A stretch of DNA of 64,000 nucleotides. Source: Elymus sibiricus (Eukaryota; Streptophyta; Magnoliopsida; Poales; Poaceae). Shown here in pieces: positions 1 to 8,923 of the stretch (position 1 is the first letter of the stretch; every line of letters begins with the position of its first letter). Location of the stretch: the NCBI GenBank assembly GCA_039707655.1, contig CM077673.1:9946001-10010000 (forward strand), in the 5' to 3' direction. The notes below the pieces were generated by a model. It was given only the letters and a program-made list of their open reading frames with translations. It ran no database searches and was not told where the DNA came from. Made by a program: the position numbers and the translations under genes.

Positions 1-528
1 CAAGTTCTGAACTAGGCCAACCACGCCGAGGCGACCATGAAACACCAAAGCCACGGTCGTCGGACATCAAATCTGACTGCCGCGCCATCCGCATGGCCAC
101 GGAAAATCGCCACCACCTAGAGGCCACTGGGTTGCCGCCCAGGTTCCATGACTCCGCCGCCCACAGGAGACAGTTGGAGGACCCCGTCACCACGACAGAG
201 GCAGGCGTACGCGGCGCTAACGAGGATGGCGCGTGGGGATGTTATCCTTGTGATGCCTATCGTCCCACGTCACATGCCTCAGCCACCCGTAGCGTGTCAG
301 CGCTGCATCTTCATCATGCTGGCGCATCTCCCGCTGCGTGCCACCTATCAAGGAGGGAAGATGTGACCCTACCTCCGCGGACGCCAACCGGCCTTCGTCC
401 GGTGGCGTCCCGCGACGATGGCGAGGAATAGAAGATGTGAGGAAGAGCCGGGAACCAGGCGGCGCTAGGGTTTGCTATGTCGCTTGCAAGAGCGACGCAA
501 GCGAACGAAGCATTCTAAAAATTGGGAG
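1..528. other. GC-rich unassigned segment (also 21505-22344 and 43292-44132)
   Basis: This is GC-rich DNA with open frames on both strands, including about 112 codons at 93-431 on the plus strand. No domain is recognised. The frame is kept in all three copies, but these are recent duplicates, so conservation says nothing about coding. Overlapping frames on the opposite strand (21662-22009) are equally long, which fits compositional openness rather than a gene. It could be the decayed interior of a transposon. Confidence 0.5.
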
Positions 529-1360
529 ATAATGTCGCTTCCTGCCCTCTGCACCAAATAGGGATGCACATAACCTTTTTAGCGTGAGTATCAAGATAAG
601 TATGGTCCTCAAAGAATTTTTTAAATGAGTATCAAGGTTTTCTCTTGATGAATGGTTCCACCACACACCGAGCTTGATCCCCAATAAATAAGCGAAAACC
701 CATGTGCATCACCTGTCAATTCTAGGAATTGCACCAAGATGTTTTGGCTGCACAACCGCATGCGTAACCATTGATCTAAGGCTCTCTTTGTTAAAATTTG
801 GGAGAGAATTTCACTTACCAGCCTCTGCACCAACTATTAGGTTGCATAACCGCATGCCTAACCAGTGATCTAAGACTCTCTTTGTTAAAATTTGGGAGAT
901 AACTTCACTTACTGGCCTCTGCACCAACTATTAGGTTGCACAACCGCATGCCTAACCAGTGAGCTAAGACTCTCTTTGTTAAAATTTGGGAGGGAATTTC
1001 ACTTACCGACCTCTACACCAACTATTAGGGTGAACAACTGCATGCCTAATCAGTAAGCTATGACCCTCTTTACTAAAATTTGGGAGATAATTTCACTTAC
1101 CGGCCTCTGCACCAATTAGCGATGCACACAACCATTTTAATATGAGATACCAAGATAAATATGGTCCTCAAAGAATTTTTCTCAACGAATACCAATATAT
1201 TATCTTGATGAGTGATTCCATCGCACACCTTACTTCATCCTCAATAAATGAAAAAAAAAGTTGTGGATCATGTGTCAATTCTAGAAATTGAACCAGGGTT
1301 GTTAGGCAACACAACTGCATGCCCAACCACCGAGCTAAAGCTTTATTTGCAAATCAGCTG
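529..1360 (-). mobile_element. tRNA-derived SINE-like cluster, copy 1
   Basis: On the minus strand two tRNA-like heads are visible. One has a box A-like TAGCTCGGTGG (1327-1337) and a box B-like GGTTCAATTTC (1284-1294). The other has weaker A (768-778) and B (725-735) boxes. The spacing is the same, 32 bases, in both, as expected of a Pol III internal promoter. Each head is followed by a similar AT-rich body (1133-1260 and 573-690) and an ending with GGTGCAGAGG(C/G)C. Equivalent clusters lie at 22345-23176 and 44133-44964. The family name is not determined and flanking duplications were not resolved. The tRNA origin is an inference from box sequence and spacing. Confidence 0.5.
745..1130. repeat. 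94-bp tandem repeat inside the SINE-like cluster
   Basis: The motif TTAAAATTTGGGAG (TA at the last copy) recurs at 791, 885, 979 and 1073, exactly 94 bp apart. Each unit carries the box A-like head and the GGCCTCTGCACC tail but not box B. The same array is at 22561-22946 and 44349-44734. Confidence 0.85.
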
Positions 1361-2329
1361 ACACTTGCTTCACTAGAACCTATCACCCAAAAGTTGTACA
1401 AACTTCCTGCATCGGATGCCCTCATGACATTGTTTAACAACGCATATTGCTGGTGTTTAACAAGTACAGATGAAAACGGTGCCCACTAAGCATGGAATGT
1501 CTTCTTAGATCTGACATTACATAGTCAAATCCGTTGGTCCAGACTACGCTTCCACACATCTTACGGAGGTGCTCCAGAAGAGCCTGTGCGAAACAGAAAA
1601 ACCATATGATAGCTCTCACGAATGCTAATTGCAACGTATCACACCCATCATCACATTTCCTGTAAGTACCAGGCCTAACCCGACTGAGTGGAGACCCAAG
1701 GTATTTCCCGTTGAACTCGCGGATGTCGTGCACGATGTACACGCTGCTTTCCTCCCAGTGACCACACTGTCAGCGCAATAGCATTTCACTTGTACCACAA
1801 TGTAGAACTTTGGCAACGGCAAATATACACAAGCGTCAAGTTTCCTTCTAAAACATTCATGTACATAGATATTGATTAAAATGTACTCATATAAGTTCTT
1901 GTAAACAATATGGCCATTTTGTAACAAGGCTAACAAAATAAGAAGCTGTTTGGATTGCAACCGAGAGTTGTCCGAACCACAAAATGAACGCTGACCGCTA
2001 GGATGAAAGCCAATTCTTCATAGCTGCACTAAATATTTGTCGCTAGTTCAGATCTTACGCTCATATGCGGGTAATACAGAGGCGGCGGATTCCCTTGCCA
2101 AAATATTATGGACCGGCAACAGCTGATTTTATCTTTTGACAGCTCTACTAAATCATATGTATGGCAGTATCCAGCTTCTCTTTTCAAAGTGCACACAACT
2201 TATATAAACTTATCATTGGAAGCAACCATCCAATGCCAGCAATTCAGTGGCTCTAGAAAGCATGCAGTCACCTCAAGCAATTTTTTTCTTTTGGCTCCTC
2301 CTGATTAATAGGCTAAATATCAGGGAGAT
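1361..2329. other. Unassigned AT-rich segment (also 23177-24145 and 44965-45928)
   Basis: There are short open frames on both strands but no recognisable domain. A stretch of about 40 bp at 1822-1865 (ACACAAGCGTCAAGT...) recurs at 21521-21560. The third copy has a small deletion near 45180. Part of it may belong to the decayed LINE that follows. No function is proposed. Confidence 0.4.
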
Positions 2330-2880
2330 TTTGCAGTGAAAGAATTTCTTCATTGACAATTGCACATGTGTCATTTGCGATGACTACACGTTGGAGGCTA
2401 GAGATCATTTGTTGTTTCATTGCTGGTTTTTCTCAAGTTTGTTGGAGGTACATCTGTCCAACTTGGTCCCCAAGTAATTCTAACATTTAGACACAAGTAG
2501 CTCAGTTGTGCGATCATTTACAATTACCATTTGCCATTCACATTATCATAGTAGTCTCTTGGGCCATTTGGAACACAAAAATGATTTCATCTTCAACAAT
2601 GTTTTTCCCAGTCTTTATGCTTGCAGGCGTCGTCTTAAAGAAGACCTTGATTTGTTGGTTCACAGAGCAACCAGGAAACACTTAGCTGCTCTTCTACAAT
2701 GGGTGCAATCTTTTAATTGAGGAAGCTTTCACTATTTTGCATAGAGTTGTATAGCTTAGCCCCTTCTTCTCGGGTTGTTGTTGTATTTGTATTTCTAATC
2801 AGTTCTTCCATTCCTTTTGTTTTCTTTGTTTTGTTTTAATTTTGAACTTTGTACTATTATTTAACATTCAAATTTTTTTT
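2330..2880 (+). mobile_element. Decayed LINE 3' end, copy 1
   Basis: Plus-strand reading gives the C-terminal zinc-knuckle region of an L1-type reverse transcriptase: a CxxC followed by (E)ARDHLLFHC, then HLEHKNDFIFN and a tail RKHLAALLQWVQSFN ending at 2720. A T-rich 3' UTR follows and ends in an A/T run near 2880. The upstream RT is missing. Frameshifts and stops separate the pieces, so this is a non-functional remnant, unrelated in frame to the larger LINE at 3886. Duplicates are at 24146-24696 and 45929-46479. Confidence 0.65.
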
Positions 2881-3241
2881 ACAGAAGAGTCCCGCTATTT
2901 CTCTCGAAAAATCTCGCCAGGCACAGGCGACACTCTGCAATCCATCTCCTCGACCGGCAACTGATGTTTGCTTAGTAGCGAAACACGGCCGTGGTATTAG
3001 TAACCATACTAGTGTGGTTTAAACAAAAACCTGGTAGGATACTGACTTTAGATATTTTGGTGTATTACCACATGAAATATCAACACGAGATAACACACTT
3101 GCAAACGTGTTCAAAGAGGACATGTTTACAAACCACATCAGGACAAGCTCAGCAAAGCAGCCCCTGACATCTTGGCCGGCTGTACAAATGAGTTGATAGT
3201 TTGCGGTACCTTACACAAAACAAGAGGCGGACCTAGCGAGA

Positions 3242-3799
3242 TCAGTCCCATCCCATGAGCATGTTGGCAACACCGTCGACGATCCTGCTCCGCGCCGAGC
3301 AGGAGACGTCTCGGTCGTCCTCGCCCAGGTGCACCCTGTACACCTCCCACTCCCGGTCGTCCACCACATGTCTCCCGATCTCTGCCTGCAAAAACACCAT
3401 TCACCACAGGAATCACATCGACGCTATGATGATAGGTATGTATCGTAGTCGGTAGAAATGGATGATCATGGTGTATTGAAAGTTGGGGCTTTGCCGTTAC
3501 AGGCACATGTGTACCAAGAAGATGCGCTTCTCAAGGTTCTTGAGCACAAGGGTTATGTCATGCAACACCAGCGGCCGGCCCTTCCCAGAGACCTCGACTG
3601 GGTTTGCCACTAGGAGCTCCGCGTCAGGCCCCCGGTTCACCGACGCCACATGCAGAGGGCGCCAGAGCTCCACCTGTAGGCGGGAGCACAACACGCTCTT
3701 CTTGTGCTCGTCGATGATCTTCTTCCCATTTGGCTGCACTACAAACAGGTCCACCTCGCAGCCGGCATTTTGCCCCGTGTAGAACCGGCCATAGGAGAT
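3242..3799 (-). pseudogene. Headless ACR gene, exons 4-5 only, copy 1
   Basis: The two last exons of an ACT-domain-repeat protein are present in frame. Exon 4 is 3515-3799, preceded by an AG acceptor and ending at a GT donor. Exon 5 is 3242-3385, beginning AEIGRHVVDGREWEVYR and ending LMGWD-stop. Together they encode half of ACT domain 3 and all of ACT domain 4. Exons 1-3 are absent because the tandem junction at 3885/3886 replaces the rest of intron 3 with LINE sequence. There is no promoter or start codon of its own. The exons look unmutated, so transcription from the LINE side would give a spliced but truncated product. Compare the intact gene at 46841-48718. Confidence 0.85.
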
Positions 3800-3885
3800 C
3801 TGAGACAAAAAAATAGATGTGATTAGCTGCTAGGAGTACCATCCATAGGAGATCTGAAAGGAAACGGGTTGGCCATGTTTCATAT

Positions 3886-6800
3886 ACCTGGGCCAATAAC
3901 AGAGCAAACCCAACCTTTGAAAAACTTGACCGGGTACTAGTTACCACCGACTGGGAATTTAAATATCCCCTAGCTTCGGTACGGGCACTAGAAAGAATCG
4001 AGGCCTTATCGGATCACGCTCCATTGCTTACCGATTTCGGTCAGGCAGCTCCAAGTGCGAATTGACATCAGTTCAAATTTGAACTGGGATGGCTCACTAG
4101 AGAGGGTTTTCACGAGCTGGTTAAAAAAGGGTGGCAACGCCAACCTCGTGGTAACACGCCAATTCAACGATGGAATAATCGTATTCGCGCTCTGCGCCGA
4201 TTCCTTCGTGGTTGGGCTAAACACACTGCTGGTATCTACAAGAAAGAGAAGTTGCGACTCTCTACCTTAATTGATACTCTCGATAAAATCGCGGAGGCGA
4301 GGCCTCTTTCTGCCACGGAGATTGAGCAAAAAAGTCATCTCAATGAGCAGCTAGCCCGCCTCTTACGCGAGGACGAAATTAAATGGTACCAGCGGTGTAA
4401 GACGGACTCGCTCGTCCTAGGTGATGATAATACGAAATACTTTCAAATGTTGGCCAATGGCAGACATAGAAAGAAACGTATCTTCGCTCTAGATCAGGAG
4501 GAGGGTCGGATCGAGGGGGACGCACCACTAAAAAACTTCATTACAAAGTATTACAAAGAACTTTTTGGACCATTAGCCGATACAACTCTTGAGATGGATG
4601 AGTCTATTAGTCATGACATTCATCAAGTTTCAGCTGCGGGAAATGAATTCCTAACCTCTCCATTCTCTGAGGAGGAAATTCGTACTGCGGTGTTTCAGAT
4701 GGAACACAACAAGTCTCCGGGTCCGGATGGTTTTCCGGCAGAGTTCTATCAATGTTTTTGGGAAATGATTAAGTTAGACTTGGTTCAGTTGTTTAATGAA
4801 CTGCATGCTCACCAACTTGACATCTCCCGCTTAAACTTTGGGGAAATCATTCTTCTACCTAAGACTAAAGATGCTAGTCGGATTCAACAATATAGACCGA
4901 TTTGCCTACTAAACGTAAGCTTTAAAATCTTTACAAAGGTTGCGACTAACCGGCTGAACGGGGTGGCTGACCATGTAGTCAAACCCACCCAAACAGCTTT
5001 CATGCAAGGACGGAACATATTGGATGGTGTTGCTGTTCTGCATGAAACTGTACACGAGCTTCATCATAAAAAGTTGAATGGAGTTATATTTAAAATCGAA
5101 TTCGAAAATGCTTATGATAAAGTGAAATGGCCCTTTCTGTTGCAAACATTACGCATGAAGGGGTTTTCCAATACATGGTGTCGATGGGTAGAGAGTTTCG
5201 TGTCTGGAGGTAGTGTGGCCATCAAGGTAAATGATGATGTGGGCAATTACTTTCAGACTAGGAAGGGGCTTCGTCAAGGGGACCCCGCATCCCCCATTTT
5301 GTTTAACATTGTGGCTGATATGCTAGCTACCCTTGTTGAGAGGGCCAAGATAGCCGGACAAGTCACCGGTGTCATACCTCATTTGGTAGAAGGAGGACTA
5401 TCTATTTTACAATATGCGGATGATACCATTCTGTTTTTGGATCACGATTTAGAAAAAGCCAGAAACCTTAAATTGCTGTTATGTGCTTTTGAGGAACTCT
5501 CTGGTCTCAAAATTAATTTTCATAAGAGTGAACTCTTCTGTTTCGGCGAGGCCGCAGAAGTAGCACCTGATTATGGTGAAATCTTTGGCTGTCAACTCGG
5601 GCAATTTCCGATTCGTTATCTGGGCATCCCCATTCATTATCGGCGCTTGACGATAGCTGAATGGAAGCATGTAGAAGAGAGACTGGAGAAACGCCTGGCC
5701 AGTTGGAAGGCCAAACTCTTGTCCTATGGGGGTCGATTAATTTTGATCAACTCGGTCCGCACCAATATGGTTCTTTACATGTTATCATTCTTCCATCTTC
5801 CAAAAGGAGTGCTTCAGCGCCTAGATTACTTTAGATCAAGATTTTTTTGGCAGAGTGATAATGAAACCAAGAAATATCGTCTGGCTAGGTGGAATGTATT
5901 ATGTCGACCTAAAAGCCAAGGGGGTCTTGGAATCCAGGACCTTGAGATCAAAAACATCGCACTTCTCAGCAAATGGGTGTATAAACTACTCACTGAGAAT
6001 GGTGTTTGGCAGGAAATCATTCATAATAAATACGTGGGTTCCAAAGCAATATCTCAAGTGTACTGGAAACCTGGCGATTCTCATTTTTGGAGTGGGGTGA
6101 TGAAAGCTAAAGAATTATTTTTTCAATTTGGAACGTTCTCGGTCAGGGACGGCTCCCAAGTCCATTTCTGGGAAGATACCTGGTTGGGGACCAATCCGCT
6201 TAGTGTGCAATACCCAAGCTTGTACCGGATTGTTAGACATAAGTTTGTCACGATCAAACAAGTTTTGGGTCAGGAAAATCCTGATATTTCTTTTCGTAGG
6301 GATCTTCTAGGACCTCGTTTGGCAGCCTGGAATGAATTGCTCATCCGTTTGGCGGCCATCCAGCTGTCGGAGGAACCGGATATCTTTAGATGGAAATTGC
6401 ATCAGAATGGCAAGTTTTCAGTCAAGTCCATGTACGATGCACTGGTCCATAACGAGGTTCCGATTGATAACAGGAAATTGTGGAAGCTCAAAATCCCTCT
6501 AAAAGTGAAGATATTCCTCTGGTTTCTCAATAGAGGGGTGATCTTAACTAGGGATAATTTGGCACGACGTAACTGGCAAGGGTGCAAAAAATGTGTTTTC
6601 TGCCATCAAGACGAGTCCATTAAACACTTATTTTTTGAGTGCATGTTTGCTCGGTCTGTATGGGCCATTGTTCAAATAGCTTCGAATCTTTATCCCCCTC
6701 GTAGTGCACGGAACATGTTCGGCAATTGGTTGTGGGGAATAGATAAACAATTTTCTGCACACATTCTAGTGGGGGTGGCTGCCTTATGTTGGGCTCTGTG

Positions 6801-7023
6801 GCTCACCAGGAATGACATAGTTTTTAACCATAAATGTGTTTCATCTCCTATGCAGGTTATTCATATATGTTCGCGATGGCTCCGTATGTGGTCTATCCTG
6901 CAGAAGCCGGAGGACAGAGACCTTTTTATGATGGCGTCTACTCGGCTGGAGCGTTCAGCCAGGGAGGTTTTCTACCCCCATGGATGGCGGTGTGATCTTC
7001 GGATAGGATCGGCCACATCTTAG
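3886..7023 (+). pseudogene. LINE ORF2-like polyprotein (EN end, RT, zf-RVT), one stop
   Basis: The frame runs from the junction to the stop at 7021-7023 with a single in-frame TGA near 4060, where unit 2 has TGC. From 4063 on it is open for almost 990 codons. Visible landmarks are SDHAPLL (endonuclease end), NKSPGPDGFPAEFY (RT fingers), IQQYRPICLLN, FKIEFENAYDKV, GLRQGDPASPILFN, LQYADDTIL (catalytic YADD), and the C-terminal RT zinc region with CKKCVFC followed by HLFFEC. In the first catalytic block the aspartate expected in FKIDFE is glutamate here, while unit 2 keeps aspartate. With a stop, a missing 5' end and this substitution, the copy is unlikely to be active. Confidence 0.85.
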
Positions 7024-7196
7024 GTTGGCTTTATCTTGATTTTGTCGTACCGGCTGTTTGAGCCTTTTCTTTTTCCTTTTCGGTTTTTGGACTTGTTGGC
7101 TGCGTGCCTCTAGTTATGCACAGGCCGGGCGTTCTACGATGCGATTGTATCAACTCGATATTTCAATTCAATGAAAAGCCCTTTATCGAAAAAAAA
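3886..7196 (+). mobile_element. L1-type LINE, 5'-truncated at the array junction, unit 1
   Basis: A non-LTR retrotransposon opens at TWANN, a motif of the C-terminal part of the L1 endonuclease, continues through SDHAPLL, then reverse transcriptase and a zinc-binding RT tail. The coding part ends at 7023, followed by a T-rich 3' UTR and a short A run at 7189-7196. The 5' end is not a normal truncated insertion. It coincides exactly with the tandem-unit boundary, so the missing 5' half should lie left of the array. A left target duplication therefore cannot be seen. Confidence 0.85.
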
Positions 7197-8572
7197 TCTG
7201 CACAATGTAGGCCGGCTAGCTGGAGGCCAGTAGGCTGGTTCTGTTTGACCAGTGCCAGAAGCAAGAAAACCTCATGCCAAGATGAGATTGCTGGATGCGG
7301 CTTCATTGATGCTTGGTCTTCTGCGCGCCGATGGATACGCCCCATCGCCATGGCGAGCTCATCTGTTAGGATTGGAATTGACTGGGCATGCAACGTTTGG
7401 TAGCCATGTGGATCCACTTGCTCTGTAAACAGATCCACCAATGTCTATAATTTCGGACAGGTATGATAAAATTCTCGGATTTTCTTGGTTAATCAACTGC
7501 AACTAATTGTATTGTTAGTCTTCTAGCCTTCATCAGGTAAAATCTCAGCCTGAATATCGTCAACATCTGGATATGCCCCATCGCCATGGCGAGCTCATCT
7601 GTTAGGATTGGAATTGACTAGGTATGCAACGTTTGGTAGCCATGTGGATCCACTTGCTCCGTAAACAGATCCACCAATGTCTATAATTTCGGATAGGTAT
7701 GATAAAAATCTCGGATTTTCTTGGTTAATCAACTGCAACCAATTGTATTGTTAGTCTTCTAGCCTTCATCAGGTAAAATCTCAGCCTGAATATCGTCAAC
7801 ATAGCAGTATACTCCCCCCACCCCCAGAGCAACTTACTTATTTCAGCCTCGATTTTTTGGGTCCTAACTCTCTTCTAGTAGAACCCGGTCTATATTACTC
7901 AAATTATTGTGAACACAGATCTAATATTGACCTGACAAACATACAAGCTGGATTTATGTCTTGGTCTAGAAGAATCAACAGTTGTTCTGTTTGGCACATC
8001 TGCAACCCATATATTGAGATAGGTGTTCTCCGTAAGCCGGCATACATATGTTTGATACAAATATAGCTATGGGATACACGTTTAAATGTCTATTGATAAC
8101 AATCACATAAACTTATATTTATTATTATTGATCTTTACTTAAGGGCCTTGGGTTCTAGTTTCGCGTCAGGCCACCGAAACCTTAGGACCGGTCATGATCG
8201 TTGTTGGCCTCCCTGGCAGGCATTCCCTCGTCACTATGCTCAATAGTTTACTTTGGAAGTTGAAGCGAGCAGACATGGGAAGCTAAATGACTTTGCCTAC
8301 ACATTTCCCGCCGACCTGGGAGTACCTATTATCTTCGGCAAGGATCCAACATTCATACTAATTTCTAATGTAACCTACCCCATCACTATAAGCCGCCTAT
8401 GCTCAACCATCCAACTTCTAGTTTATCTGATTGCTGATCCACTGTGTTTTTTTAGAGAACGTGCTGATCTGCTGTAACCCACCATGTCAGTTCATTGCAA
8501 TTCCCAAGCACATGTTACTGTAAGCATGTACATCATTCCCCATTTATGGTCCTAAACAATTAGAAAATGGTA
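7197..8572. other. Unassigned DNA right of LINE, with a 236-bp repeat (also 29012-30388)
   Basis: No gene is recognised. A minus-strand open frame of 92 codons (7163-7441) overlaps the LINE tail and has no known domain. The main structure is the 236-bp direct repeat described separately. The right part (7805-8572) is AT-rich with scattered short frames. Confidence 0.4.
7333..7804. repeat. 236-bp direct tandem repeat, unit 1
   Basis: Two adjacent near-identical copies start at GGATACGCCCC (7333) and GGATATGCCCC (7569). They differ by a few substitutions and end near 7804. Confidence 0.9.
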
Positions 8573-8810
8573 CTCCCTCCATTCCTTTATACAAGGCCAC
8601 TTCATATTTTTATGACTTAACTTTGACCATTAATTTTATCAACAAAAAGTGAGTTATATGCCACAAAAATTACTTCATTAGATTCACATTTCAAAGAACT
8701 TTCCGATGATATATTTTTGATGACATATAATTCATATGTTGTTGACTAAAATTGCAAGTCAAAGTTTGATACGAAAAACAAAGTGGCCTTGTATAAGGGA
8801 ATGGAGGTAG
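8573..8810. mobile_element. Stowaway-like MITE, unit 1
   Basis: This 238-bp element has terminal inverted repeats CTCCCTCCATTCCTTTATAC... and its complement, flanked by TA dinucleotides (8571-8572 and 8811-8812). It has no coding capacity. It lies just downstream of the U-box exon of the kinase gene. Confidence 0.88.
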
Positions 8811-8923
8811 TAGCTTCTAATAAAGAAGGCACAGTAAAAAGTTGTATGTATATACTTAAGAGTCATTTGTTTCACATCTATCATAAACATGGCATCATAC
8901 AAATAAAATGGAAGGTTAAAAAT

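Larger units (their letters stand above)
1..3885. repeat. Tail of tandem unit 0 (21.8-kb array)
   Basis: This segment is nearly identical to 21817-25701 and 43605-47484. It starts mid-unit at the window edge, so the array extends to the left. It holds, in order, GC-rich unassigned DNA, the SINE-like cluster, a decayed LINE tail and ACR exons 5 and 4. It ends at 3885 in ACR intron 3, where the sequence jumps into LINE coding sequence. The same jump occurs at 25701/25702. At 47484 the intron instead continues normally. Confidence 0.92.

Noticed and set aside
93..431. 112-codon open frame conserved in three copies, considered as a gene
   Set aside because: The copies are recent duplicates, so conservation is not evidence of coding. 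No domain, splice signals or promoter were seen, and equally long frames occur on the other strand.
745..1130. Regular 94-bp repeats considered as a CRISPR-like array
   Set aside because: The whole 94-bp unit is repeated without unique spacers, the context is a plant transposon cluster, and no cas-like gene exists.
1284..1337. Box A/B pair considered as a tRNA gene
   Set aside because: No acceptor stem, anticodon arm or complete cloverleaf could be formed, and both boxes deviate from consensus. A SINE head fits better.
3886..7196. LINE considered as an ordinary 5'-truncated insertion into the ACR intron
   Set aside because: ACR intron 3 does not resume after the LINE 3' end in either unit, and the LINE start coincides with the repeat-unit border. 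A duplication breakpoint explains both facts.
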